64,000 bases of DNA, from the NCBI GenBank assembly GCA_958496175.1, contig OY292279.1, positions 8,742,001 through 8,806,000 on the forward strand, written 5' to 3'. Position 1 is the stretch's first letter, and each line of letters opens with the position of its first letter. Made by a program: the position numbers and the translations under genes. The notes below the pieces were generated by a model that ran no database searches, was not told where the DNA came from, and saw nothing but the letters and a program-made list of their open reading frames with translations. This document shows positions 44,419 to 56,200 of this stretch, one piece after another. Source of the stretch: Sisyra terminalis. Taxonomy: Eukaryota; Arthropoda; Insecta; Neuroptera; Sisyridae.

Positions 44419-46278
44419 GGAACCTGGGGCGGAATGGGGTACCTAAGCTTTATTAACTATGTACGAGAGGCTTAAAGTAAAAACCTCATTGTTTTGTAAT
44501 TAATATAGTTATTTAATTCATTCTCTACAAATAAAAAAAGGTTTTATTCATTTAAATTAATATTTAATATTAAAAAATTAGGTTTCAAAAAACAAATGGA
44601 AATTTCCCATTCTGCCCCACGCCCTGGAACACAATGGGAAATAAGCCTAGGACGCAATGGGATACTTGTTATTGGCATAGTTCGCAAATGAAGACACTGT
44701 CATCGTCGTTTTTAGCCCAGCACATGCCAAATGTGCCCATTTTTGACAAATGCTGCAGGAATACCAGCTTTCATTGGATTTGGAGTTTAAATTCTGACAG
44801 TACTAGCAGATTACTTCTGCATCTTCCGACCTTTCTTATATATGGACTGTCAGCTAGTTTTCCTTATATATGTACCCACTATTAGCTGATAAAATAAAAA
44901 TGTCTATCTGAATGGGAAATACTATCTGAATGGTATACTCCATTTCGCCCTATTCATTGTACCCAAAGCACCTTTCCCATAAGCACGACTATTATGGCAG
45001 GATATATTGGTTATATAAAGAGGAAAGATTTGATTGTTTGTTTGCTTTGAATAGGCTCCGAAATTACTTGACCTATTAGAAAAATTCTTTCACTGTTGGG
45101 AAGCTACACTATTTCCAATGAATATAGATTATATTAAATTTTCAAAAAAGTTAGGGATCCATACTAAAACTCCAATAATGTAACCCAAGGTCTGAAAAAA
45201 TTAACAAAAATCATTCTTTTATCGAGTGCGCTGCGAAAACTATTGGTTATAGAACAAAATAATGTAGTGCAATTTTGCAGAACATATCATTATCTACAAA
45301 AAATAGAGCAACAGCATATGTCTAACTATTATAGTTATGTCACAATAAGTGTTTTTTCATTTTAAAAAAATATATATAAATGCCACCGTTATAAAAGCTC
45401 GTTTATTTAGACTTAGGGATTAATCCTTATCAAAATAAATGACTTCATATTTAAGTTTGCTTCAATACCATTATATAACTTTTAGAGTTATTCAATTTGA
45501 TAATTCCATTCGAAAGATATCACAAGTTAAAAAATGTAAGTTATTTGAAAAATGTCGCATGGCCACCGCTTTTACTTATAATTAAGACCGACTTTATTGA
45601 ACTTGACGATATTTTTTATTTATGTATAGATGCTGATTGATTTACAGATTATTTGGTCTACGGTAGGTATACCTACCGTAGCCATACGCAATAGACATAC
45701 TCTTTTTAGATATTTATAAATATTTTTTGATAATTAATTGATTATTACATAGAACAATTTTATTTTTTGCAACAGTTTATTAAATGTGTCTTCTTAAAGT
45801 CGACAAAATAGTGTTTTTAAGTATGATAATGTTTTTCGTAAAAGAAATAAGAAAAATAAAAATAAAAATTTTCATATATCATTACAAATGGCAAATTTGA
45901 AAATAAAACATAATTTACATTTACGTTACGCAGACGAGGGTTGCGGGGATCAGCTAGTTGTTTATATTTGAATTATCACTAGGCTTTTAGTTAGTCAATA
46001 GTATGTTTTAATAAACATGTCATGTTAATGTTCAAACAAAAATTAGAACATAGGATAATTACCTTAGTGTTACTTTCTTAAAATTAGAATTCGGATACGT
46101 TTATTTCGACTTTTGATAAAAATAAAAACAACTGTACTCTATATTGGCGATTGCTACTTCTGATAACGCAGCACAGTTAATTGAACATTGAGTATAATTT
46201 TTACGCATTTTTGTCACCTGTAACAAGTGCTAATTCCATTTTCCATCCCGCCCCGTACCCCATTCCGCCCCGTGTTCC
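44419..46278. mobile_element. TIR element with GGGGCGGAATGGGG ends, containing a Helitron
   Basis: The left end GGAACCTGGGGCGGAATGGG and the right end CCCATTCCGCCCCGTGTTCC are inverted. The same box recurs subterminally (CCATTCTGCCCCACGCCCTG at 44609, AACACAATGGGAAATAAGCC at 44630). A frame at 44634-44885 shows no recognisable domain. Superfamily not assigned; no sure target duplication. Confidence 0.65.
45005..45957 (+). mobile_element. Non-autonomous Helitron, family A1
   Basis: The start AAAGAGGAAAGATTTGATTG matches 18305 and the end GCGGGGATCAGCTAG is at 45957 before a T. The interior has CGGTAGGTATACCTACCGTA as in the other copies. The exact 5' terminus is unclear (about 45005-45016). 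Inserted within the TIR element 44419-46278. Confidence 0.8.
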
Positions 46279-47936
46279 CATACTAGCATCAATTTCCTAC
46301 GTATTGATAGGAAAACGTTGGTTCTAGAACGCATTCAAGGGAACACTAAAAAAAAGGACCCGGAAACTTCTTATAGAGAAAACCTTCGTATTTTTTTTAC
46401 TGGTGGTATTTCATTATTAACTTGTTTATAACGTAATCCATAAAAAAGCACCAAAATTTATATTTCATTAGCATAAAGCTAACAGTTCTTTGTCAACAAT
46501 TTTGTAGCATATGAACTTGAGGACCAACGTATAATGTCATTTTTACGGACGAAACTCTAAAAATGGTTTTTGATGTCAGCCCTTTTTCATCAATTGGTCT
46601 CGTAAATATTCATCGATTTCATTTCCGTTTTAGTTTCTTTTTTTTTGGTATGGAATTAAGTTGGAATGTGCTTTTGCGTGTGCGAAACGAGAAACTTAAT
46701 AAAAGATTGTTCTATTTTTCAAGCGACAGCACCAAAGAAAAAAAAAGAAATGGAAGAAGTTGGTACAATAAGCAAGGCAAAGTCGTAACCTGCGTCTAAC
46801 CCTCAACACAACAGCATCGTGAATAATTGATCTTGGGGTGTGGTGGAGTTCTCCATAAATTGGTTTCTTCGTCTCTCCGTTGTGGGTAGGAACCATGTTT
46901 TATTTATACTATTTTTATGTTTCCCATTTCTATGTGACCTTTACGACACAGCCGTCGAAACTCGACAGTTTTTACGACACCGAAACATCCATTGTTAGCG
47001 CATTTCCAACAAATTTTCGCATCATGAATTATTTTCCGTATTGAAACGAGCCAAATAACCTGTCAAAAATATATAAAGATAATTTACACGCAACAAACTC
47101 ACCCTCTCAATCATCACCGTTGCAAAGCTCATCAGCACAAAACAACAAAAATATGTGCAGGGGATGGGGGTGGATGAGATGAGACGAGGGAATGATAAAG
47201 CAGTAGAACAGTTTTGTCAGACATATTTATATCGGGAAAATATTCTGCTGCCGCAGCACTTGTCCAATATAATGTACTTGAGAGTATTTTCCAATATGTG
47301 CGAGATTTTCTTTTGCATGCAAAATAATTTTCTCCACTCAATCCGGCCAGATCGAACAGACGTTGTTCGAGTAAAATTTTCTCATTGCCTCAGCGCGATT
47401 CGTAATAATCTACACACAAAGCTGTTCTCTGTTTGAGATCTGAAAAAAGGAAATAATTAATCGGGAAGAGGGAAGAAATTCGAGACCAGATCAAACAGAA
47501 AATAATTTCGCTTCAAAATTACTTTCAATAACATATTAAAATCTTTAGATTATTATCACTGAAATATTTTCCGACAACTTCATACTTTAATAACAAACAA
47601 ATCATCATACAAATTGTGCCTATCTTTTAATAAGATTTTATTTGATCAAATTATTTCCTTTTCTTAATAGCAGCAAAGCCAAATGATGGCCATAATTTGG
47701 GTTTTGTTGTGTACTTTTATTAAACTTATACTATAATATTATACTTAAATTTGCCAACCGTGGTTTTTATATTTTAATTTGCAAAGAACTAATTCCAAGT
47801 TCTGGTAGGTTTCCGTGAGGTTTATGAAATGACCGACCGGAATGGAAGCACAGACACCGCCATTGTAAAGCAGAACTGCTTTAGGGGTTCTTTTTGAGAA
47901 ATCTTTGAAAACACATTAACATAGCCCACATTAACA
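46279..47936. other. Unassigned intergenic sequence
   Basis: Moderately complex sequence (46600-47450) with frames on both strands (46696-46896, 47132-47341, 47155-47436) but no domain, repeat or splice-consistent exon that I can support. Confidence 0.4.
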
Positions 47937-48160
47937 TAGACTATGGATACAATATATAAGATATATTGCAGTCCAATTTATAGTATAATTTTATATAATA
48001 ATATATGAAAATCATACCACAAACATAAATTTGAACAGAAGTTCAAACAAAAATATTCGTGACGTATTGCCCAGAGACGTAATTCGATTGCCAAGCAATC
48101 TTCATCAGTGGTCATCAAGTAGTTTGGATCACTCCGTAACTGCTTAGTGATAATTCACAA
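47937..48160. repeat. Foldback family A, single arm
   Basis: Matches one arm of 1136-1615 from ATACAATATAT through CATAAATTTGAACAGAAGT, GTGACGTATTGCCCAGA and GTGGTCATCAAGTAGTTTG to CACTCCGTAACTGCTT. On the minus strand it keeps the CTGATGAAG-GATTGC-like hairpin motif (about 48089-48112). Confidence 0.85.
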
Positions 48161-48329
48161 AATAATCACGGATTGACCTCAATTTATACGTCGTGCCTTT
48201 CTCTTTTGGCAATGTGGTTATGGAAGGGGGGGGGGTTGTTCCCAAGTTTCTTTACTTTCACCGAATCCTTCGTAAGCCACCCGAAAAGTGCCGATTTTTG
48301 AATTGGACCATTTTCCCAATTTAGTACCT

Positions 48330-48364
48330 TTCGTTACGTAGACGAAGTCGCGGGGATCAGCTAG
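48330..48364 (+). mobile_element. Helitron 3' end
   Basis: CGTTACGTAGACGAAGTCGC then GGGGATCAGCTAG at 48364 before a T, as in the other family A1 copies. Upstream, 48170-48330 does not match their interior, so this is a truncated or chimeric copy. Confidence 0.7.
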
Positions 48365-48906
48365 TATACAATATGATTGCAATGTTGCACTTATTTGATC
48401 GTGAAATCTCCCACCTTTGTCTACTTCAACTAAGAAATCGAAATCAGGAGGATATAAAGAAATTTTTTAATATTTTTTTCGCAGGAAACTCTCAATCATT
48501 TCTTTCAATAATAATGTGCCAATATAACCGCTATCTGTGAAGTTTCTATTGAATTTCTATTGAGGAAAAAAAAGTAAAGGAAATATATAAAGAAGGAAAT
48601 TAAAAAAATAAATCTTATTCGAGTTTTAATTGAATCTTAAACGTTGATTCCTTAATAAATTTCCCCTCGTCGCAACGAACGAATAAAACCCGTGGCTGTG
48701 GCAGTCCATCTTGAAAATTACACTGAAGACATTTTCATTTTTTGCGTTTTCCTCTTTTTTTAAATTACACATATAAATCTCGTAAATCCCTCAGCAGACA
48801 GGAATCGCTTTCGTTTTTCGAATAAAATTCCCATTCATCCCCTGCCGGGCTTTTGACTATACGCATACGTATCCAATTGGTCCGATTCATCGTTATCGTT
48901 GAGGAA
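48365..48906. other. Unassigned; possible 5' flank of a plus-strand gene
   Basis: Non-repetitive, GC-richer from 48650 on. No core promoter element is certain. Confidence 0.3.
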
Positions 48907-48957
48907 ATGGCGTCACAATCTGATTTGGCAAATCGAGAGTCGAGATTGCATCAACAG
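48907..48957 (+). CDS. Candidate first coding exon of an unknown gene
   Basis: An ATG in a good context (GAGGAAATGG) opens 17 codons, MASQSDLANRESRLHQQ, ending exactly at CAG|GTATGT, a consensus donor. The surrounding 48650-49060 is not repetitive. No downstream exon was recognised, and the peptide is too short to assign. The frame is also open upstream to at least 48841. This is a guess from start context plus donor. Confidence 0.25.
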
Positions 48958-49302
48958 GTATGTTGAAGGGCTGCAAAATCAGTGAGACGAAGGCGAATGT
49001 GAAGGCACTTTGAAGTTGTTTAAGGGTTCACTGCTGCATGGAAAATCGAAACATTTTCGGCATGTGGTGGTTCTGGGTTGCTTTTCCATTTTCTGAATTG
49101 GGTTAATGAAAATGTATTCAACGATCAAAGGCGGAAACGACGAGCATATATCATATGATGTGTGTGAGAAAATTCGATTTTCGTAAAGTGAAATTCAACG
49201 GTAATGAATGGTCGGAAGATAACGTTGGTAATTGTCGTAGGGAATGTCATTCGATTCTCGTTACGATCGATTGCATTGCGTCGAATTTTGTCGCCACCTA
49301 AG

Positions 49303-49573
49303 CAGAGGTGTATCTATTAGAAATGGTCCAGCAGTTGGTGTTATCAATGCACCTAAAGTTCAAAAGTACATCCCTTTGGATTATAATTTTCCCTTTGGTC
49401 AAAGCCCAGACAGGTTGTTTAATCTACACCAAACCATTTAATCCTCAAATACAAAATTTCTTCTTTAAGCTTACGGAAATCTAAATTGAACCCAATGGGA
49501 AAAAAATTGCACCCCTGTTTGCATAGTTCTATAGGACACGTGTGCTACCTGCTCCACCCTCGATACACCACTG
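49303..49573. mobile_element. hAT-like MITE, 271 bp
   Basis: Ends CAGAGGTGTATC and GATACACCACTG are inverted (CAGWGGTGTATC). The flanks CACCTAAG (49295-49302) and CACCTGAG (49574-49581) form an 8-bp duplication with one mismatch. CAGxGGxGTAxC is a common hAT end. No transposase. Confidence 0.82.
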
Positions 49574-49581
49574 CACCTGAG

Positions 49582-50230
49582 AGAATGTTTATTAACGAAA
49601 TAATGAGAGATTCCGTACGACGACCACGTTTTGTCGATTGTCGAGGTGAGAATCAATCATCATTTTCGTTTGTGTGCGAGAAATTCTACGAGGAATATTA
49701 AATTTTTTCTCGCCTCGATTTCGATAAGTTTGACGCCAACGTTCCCGGTGCTCATCTATGCGAAAATAGTTCCCTTTTCATTTTTTCACCAAATTCAAAG
49801 TTCAAATATCAATAAATTGTAAAGCGCCAGCATAAATTATGCAAATGTTATATATGCTCATGTGAAATGTGCGACGCGATTTGGTCGTTTCCTTTCCATT
49901 TTCCATGTCGTCAATCCGTTTCACTTTGATTTTTTCCAGCTAATGCTTAAGAATGTCATGACGGAATGTTAAAATGCTTCCAGATATCTAAAAATTAAGC
50001 ATAATATTTCTTATTTAAAGCTAAAACACTTGTGAAAATTTTAAAGCGATTCACTAAGTCATTAAAAAGTTATTACAATTTAAAAATACTATGATTTTAC
50101 GCGTAATCTTATGGAGATTTGGAGATCGAACGTACTAAATTTATTTTTATTAGCCAAAAAATACTAATATATATAGTTTAAACTATAAAATTGATTATGA
50201 CAAGGATTATTGTTGACAAAGTTAAAGCGA
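49582..50230. other. Unassigned intergenic sequence
   Basis: No gene recognised; frames at 49486-49822 overlap the MITE edge and lack domains. Confidence 0.4.
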
Positions 50231-50245
50231 TTGTTTATGAACGCC

Positions 50246-50275
50246 TGAGGAAGGCTTAATAAAGAGCCGAAACGT
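50246..50275 (+). other. CTGAGGAAG-stem-CGAAACG hairpin motif
   Basis: GCCTGAGGAAGGCTTAATAA is followed by AGAGCCGAAACGTGG. A GGCT/AGCC stem lies between CTGAGGA and GAAAC, the same arrangement as in foldback family A. Motifs of this type sit at the ends of several retroelement families; the parent element here is not identified. Confidence 0.45.
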
Positions 50276-51280
50276 GGTGAATAAAAATTTAGTTTTTACT
50301 ACTTATTTTAATCATAGTCCTGTGAAAATTTGCATTAAATTGTTATCCACCAAGGATCTAAAATTTTTACCTTAGTTAAACTAAATGACAGAAAAATTAC
50401 AAGGGAATACTAAAAGAAAGGACCTGGAAACTTAAGAAAAGAAAACTATTATATCTAAAAATAAAAAGATTCTTGTAAAGTTTTCTCCAATTGTCAGTAT
50501 TACATAAATGGAATTAAAGACAATTTTTCGCAGTATTGTACATATGTACAGAAGAATTTTATATGTTAAGTGAAAATAAACGTAAACTCTAAAAAAAAAT
50601 GGATTTTTAATTGTGCATATTTTTTCCATTTTAAGATTTTAAGTGCATATTTACATGCATAAATATGCATAAATTTTTATAGTGCATATAATTCAATATC
50701 TATTTTTAAGCAATGGCTATTTTTCCACTTTGATATTTACAAATTATTTAGTTAGCGCTTTATTTTTCAAAATGGACCAAATAAAAAAAATCTTTGAGTT
50801 TGCATCTAGGCAATTTGAGTGTCATTGTTTTTGATAAAATAAAATTTGAAATGTTATTTTTCAAATAATCTTCATTAACTCGTGTTTTGTGAGATGGTAC
50901 CGAGGTTTGTTGAAATATTTATAGATTACTAAGCAATGGTTGTTAGGGTGTCTTCCAGAATTGCTTTTTGATAATAAATCGTATTTATTTGGACTTCATG
51001 CCATGAAAACAATTGGAAAATCATTTTCAACGGTTACAGCTTCCCATACCATACCTGTGATACACTTTTGGTATTGGGAAATCTTAATAAACCTTAATAT
51101 TACCAACATGAGTTGCACTTAAAGTCTTACCATTTGGAGTATCTAACATTATTGGTGAGCTAAGCTTATGAAATGATGAAAATCATTCGAGGCTTCTTGC
51201 CAAATTAATGCTTATCCTCAAATTCTCAATAATTCGACCATGGTTTCCTGATTTAAAAACAGAAGATACAAAAATACCGT
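50276..51280. other. Unassigned intergenic sequence
   Basis: AT-rich; a TGCATAAATATGCATA-type palindromic stretch lies at about 50650-50670. The right part may belong to the gag-like remnant that follows. Confidence 0.4.
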
Positions 51281-51287
51281 TCTTCTT

Positions 51288-51860
51288 CTACCAACAGTTT
51301 CGTTGCACATGTCCTTTATTACCACATTTGTGACAATTACCTTGAAAATTCTGGTCAAATTTTTTCTTTATTTGACTTTTCGTTGATTTTAATCGAATTT
51401 TTAATACTACGTGTGACACATTCTCTGTTCTTTCAACAATACTTCTTCCACATTTGTAAGAATTTTCAGGAAAGATTTCCATTGATTAAAGTCTCCAATT
51501 GTAAACGAAATTATCAATCACTTTTGGTGAGCTTCTAAAAATTTTGGCCATTAAAAGTTTTGCATTGAAGCTTTTTCTAAATTCCTCTAACTCTAGTGCT
51601 TTAATTTAACAAGAAATAGTTTTAAATCCAAAGCAACAAAAGCACCAACTGTATTCTTTGGTTTCCATGAAAATGTAAAGAGCTTCCGCTGCAGTTCCAT
51701 CAAAACATTAAACATTTTTGGGCTCATAAAAAGTATTGTTTCTGTTGAAAATATCAGGCAACGTTCCGCAAATATACGAATACTATTTTGTGCAATTTAT
51801 AAGAATATAAACCAATCTATTAATTGAACAATAAATCGTAGGATTGATTCTTAAAAAACC
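51288..51860 (-). pseudogene. Copia-type gag-like remnant with CCHC zinc knuckle
   Basis: The minus-strand frame at 51288-51482 ends CHKCGNKGHVQRNCW, a CX2CX4HX4C zinc knuckle, preceded by a basic stretch (KSTKSQIKKKF). Upstream (51482-51700, minus) broken frames give LLMAKIFRSSPKVIDNF-like sequence, resembling the SLPxSYD region of Ty1/copia gag. No protease, integrase or RT follows, so it is an isolated, decayed fragment. A cellular CCHC protein is possible but less likely. Confidence 0.5.
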
Positions 51861-52562
51861 CAATTTCTTTCGATTGAAACTTATTACATACATATTTTAT
51901 ACGAATATAATTTTCCCAAGGACTTAATTAAATTTTTTTCTGTCAAAAAATCAAAGTAGCTCATTAATTTCTGACATGAACTATGAAATAATCTGCGGAA
52001 GACATTACTGTTTTCATCAATTGATTTATCCCGACAAAAAGACGATTTTTTTCGTCAATCTCTTATTAAATTTCAAATATATTTATATTCTGATCTAATA
52101 AATGTGCAAATTGAATGATAAATTTTTCGTGAGTAGCCGTCGGGAATAAATTTTTAGTAGCCGTTCATGGCACGAGAGAAAAAAGAGAGAAAAAAAAACG
52201 TCGTCTTTTAAAGATCAAATATATTTGTTGACTTGAAATCTACTTAAGCTTTTTGTCAAAGTTTTTTTCTGTATAAAATCGAACGTTTTTCCCGTTTGTC
52301 CCGGTCTCCCCGTGTAAGCTTCGCTTGACTTGCCAATGGTTGCTTATTGAGTTCATGCCAAAGCCCAGGATTACAATAGGATAGGACTTTATACGGTAAT
52401 TCAGCCACTATAAACTCCGCCACTGGGGTTAAATTTCCCGACGATTCCCTCAAGTCTCAATATTCAAAACTGTTTCATTCGGCTTTCACGAAAACTTCGT
52501 TTTTTTTTTTTCGTCAGTGAGTTTTGAGAATTTGATTACCGATACCTTTATGCATGATTTTC

Positions 52563-52593
<31 letters not shown>

Positions 52594-53261
52594 TATCTTT
52601 TTACACCAACAACAATAGAGCACATAGTGCGAGATGAGGAGTTTAAAAGGCAAATAATGGGAGAACGAATTGGATGGTGGAATTTCTATTTTATTGAATT
52701 TCAAATTGAAGAAAAGATCAGATAAGTGAAATAGTTGACTAACTTCTTTACGTTTTTTTTTTCTTTAAAATGGAAATACGGAGCGATTTTTTTAAAGCTT
52801 TTCGTTTTATGAGACGTGTTTGGTAGAAAGAAATAAAGCGATGATTGAAAAATTCAAGACTCAAGCCGATTTTGTTACAATGTCACATATTGAAAGTTTT
52901 TTTCATTACTGTTTCAAGTTCAAATGTATCACGTACCAACAATGGGATTTTCTCCCATAGAAATCAATACAACAAACCTTTTCCAGATATAATTTATTAC
53001 ATGAAACTCTTATCTATGTTGATGTGACATACTATTACAATTCTATCTGTTCTTAAAATTGATTTTAAAATCCTGAAAATATTTTTCCTAATATAAAATG
53101 TTTCGAATATTTGTCTGCTGGAAATTGGCTAACTAAATGCTCAAGAATCCATTGAATCGGTAAACTTAAAAAAAAAATTATACAACATTATCAATTACTA
53201 GTAACTTCCAGTGAAGTAATAAATCTTTGGATTTAAGACCTTTTATATAAACGAAAGCCTG
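51861..53261. other. Unassigned intergenic sequence
   Basis: Contains a TA microsatellite at 52563-52598. A minus-strand frame at 52256-52453 has non-repetitive composition (AELPYKVLSYCNPGLWHEL) but no known domain, and no splice sites could be assigned around it. Confidence 0.4.
52563..52598. repeat. TA microsatellite
   Basis: An uninterrupted run of alternating AT of about 25 bases, then CATATATA. Confidence 0.9.
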
Positions 53262-56200
53262 TTGGGTCAGTCCCAATAAAGTGGTCCAAAAATAAATGAA
53301 ATGGTTGCTCGACCATTTAAAAAAAAATAATCTTGTGTGTGCTATCACCCCAACATGTTGGTAGTTCAAATTCATCATTATTTTAATTTTAATGTTTTTA
53401 GTTTTCCGGTGGTGGCCATATAAGTTATACTAGGCGCAGACATTTTCGCACTTTTAAGGGCTTTCGGAAACTTGATTATCTCAGGCCCTATTTGTCTTAT
53501 CAAAATAAAACTAAAAGCAGTGTGTTCATGAAAATATAAACTATAAGGTTGTAATAAGACGTTTTCACCTTAACGTAATTATAAGGGGTGAAATTTCAGA
53601 CTAAATTTTTAGTAAAAATTAAAAATTTGTAAAAACTCTAATTTTCACGGAAAGATTGTGAAGGAAGGGAAAGATTCTACATGTTAGAACTTTTTTTACG
53701 AACAATTAGGTACTAGTTGTATCCAAGAACAAAATTTGAAGTCTGAGACTCTAAGCCTTTTTAAAATAAAAAATAACAAAATTTGGAAATTTTCAAAATT
53801 TGCAATTTTCTGAGCTCAATATCTGTGGTGGGGAACCAGATAAAAATCTGAAATATCACCTCATTGTAGTACTGTATGATAGTATTATGCACCTAAAATT
53901 TGGAGTTTGAGATTTGACTAGTAGCAGAGGTATTACAAGCACAAAATGTCAAAATAATGCATACTTCAGTAGGTGACTGTAACGTATTTAACCATTTAAT
54001 ATGTGACATATACTTGGCAAAAAGGGCATTTTACATAAAACAACATACACTCTGGGCTAACTGTTATTAATAGCATAAATTTAAAACATATACTTCTTTC
54101 TGAAAGCTAATAATATATGTACAATGTATATTGTACCCATAGTCATCAACTAATATTTTTATGTTAGTTCAATCAACTTGACATTTTGTGCTTGCAATAC
54201 CTCTGCTCCTAGTCAATTCTCAAACTTCAAATTTTAGGTGCATAATACTATCATACAGTACTAAAATGAGGTGATATTTCAGACTTTTATCTGGTCCCCC
54301 ACCAGAGATATTGAGCTCAGAAAATTGCAAATTTTGAAAATTTCCAAATTTTTTTTTATTTTTTATTTTAAAAAGGCTTAAAGTCTCATACTTCAAATTT
54401 TGTTTTTGGATACAACTAGCACCTAATTGTTTGTAAAAAAGTTTTAACGTGTAGACTCTTTCCCTTCCGTCACAATCTTTCAGTGAAAATTGGAGTTTTT
54501 ACAAATGAGCTAAAAATTTAGTCTGAAATTTCACCCCTTATAATTACGTTTTGGTAAAAACGTCTTATTACAACCTTATAGCTTATATTTTCATGAACAC
54601 ACTGCTTTTAGTTTTATTTTGATAGGACAAATAGGACCTGAGATAACCAAGTGACCAGTGCTGGACCGACTGAATTGGACTGACCCTGTTAGTTACCAAA
54701 AATTCGTGGTAATGGCTCTAACACCAGTTAATTAATACCTTAGGATTACTAAAAATTTATATATTAATGTTTTTAGTTTAAGCTTTTGTAGATATTAAAA
54801 TAGTGTTGCATTTTTCCCGTAGAAGCTCGAGTTATTTAAAGAAAAATTCCCATACCTCTATCGAATTGCATTTTTCTATTTTACTACGTGACACGATTAT
54901 CTCCCGGCTGGCCTCTATCGAATCAAGCTTGCATTCTCGAACCGGTTGCAGTGCCAGAATTGATGAAGTTCATCTATTGGTTTGGCTAGCTCTGCATAAA
55001 AATGAAAACGACACTCTTAAATTCAGCGCTTGTAGTTGTGCTACACCACCATCGAATAGTTGACATACCGAAAAGAAAAACTGGAAAGAATAAGGGGTGT
55101 GAATTTTAAATCGTTAAAATTTTATGGAGTGTTGAATCAAGTAAAATCGGTGGCTATTCTAACATTGAACTTTACAAAGCTTAATTGATGCCAAAAGACG
55201 AAAATTCTCTTCTGTACCTTCAACCCTATTGATTAAGTCAATCAAGATGTACAGCTTTAGGTAATGTAAATATATCATCTATGAGATCTATCTTTTTCTG
55301 CATAATTTGCATTCTACTATTTCTTAAACTATAAGTAGTTCCTTTTTTTCGGTTTTCCTAGCCTTATGGCCGAAATATTGTCTTGTTTATTCTACTTGAT
55401 ACCGAAATATACTACATAAACTATAAACATAAAGTTTCAAACAAATGTATTTTTGAAGTATTGACCAGATACGAATTTCGTTTGCCACGCAATCTTCCTC
55501 AGTGATTATCAATCAGTATTGGTTCACTCCGTAAATTAAAAGAGTTTTGTTAATTATACCTCAGAAATAAGACTGTTCATATAATAAACGTTCATAGTAA
55601 CTTATCATGATAACTAATTAGTTTCCTACATGATGCTGTTTTTCAGTACTTAAAAAAAATGCGGAATTGGGTGAAAAATAAACAAGATTCTACACTAAAT
55701 ATCGATAATATAGAAAATTGTAGTTATAAATTTCAACAAGGTTTTTTAGAGTTAATGATTATAAAATTTTCTCCAAGTAATTTAGGTTTAAAAATTTGCA
55801 ACTATTATTCTTACGATGAGACTAATAGGTCTCAAAGAGTGGTGATTACATGGATTTAAGTTCTTAAATTATAGAAAGAATATAAATTTTAATAACTGTG
55901 TTCTTTTCTACCCACAAATCAAGTAATATGTACTCCAGGAAAGTGTGCTAGACCCCTTTTTTACCAGTTATAAGCCATCAATTTGCCAATTATTAATAGT
56001 CCTGAAAGAGGAATTTTTATCATATTGGCTATTAAGAAGAACCCTTTGGACGCAGTGGCCAATTTTCAAAAATGTCACAACTTGATATAGACCTGGATAA
56101 TGACGTAGATTATCATACTATTATACTCAGGGAGGAAGAATATCAGAGTACTAGTAGCTCTTTAAATAGAACACTTCAATTTTAGAAAGCATCTCCAAGG

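Noticed and set aside
52256..52453. Minus-strand 65-codon frame with complex composition
   Set aside because: Looks protein-like but starts at a non-ATG codon, shows no domain and has no assignable splice sites.
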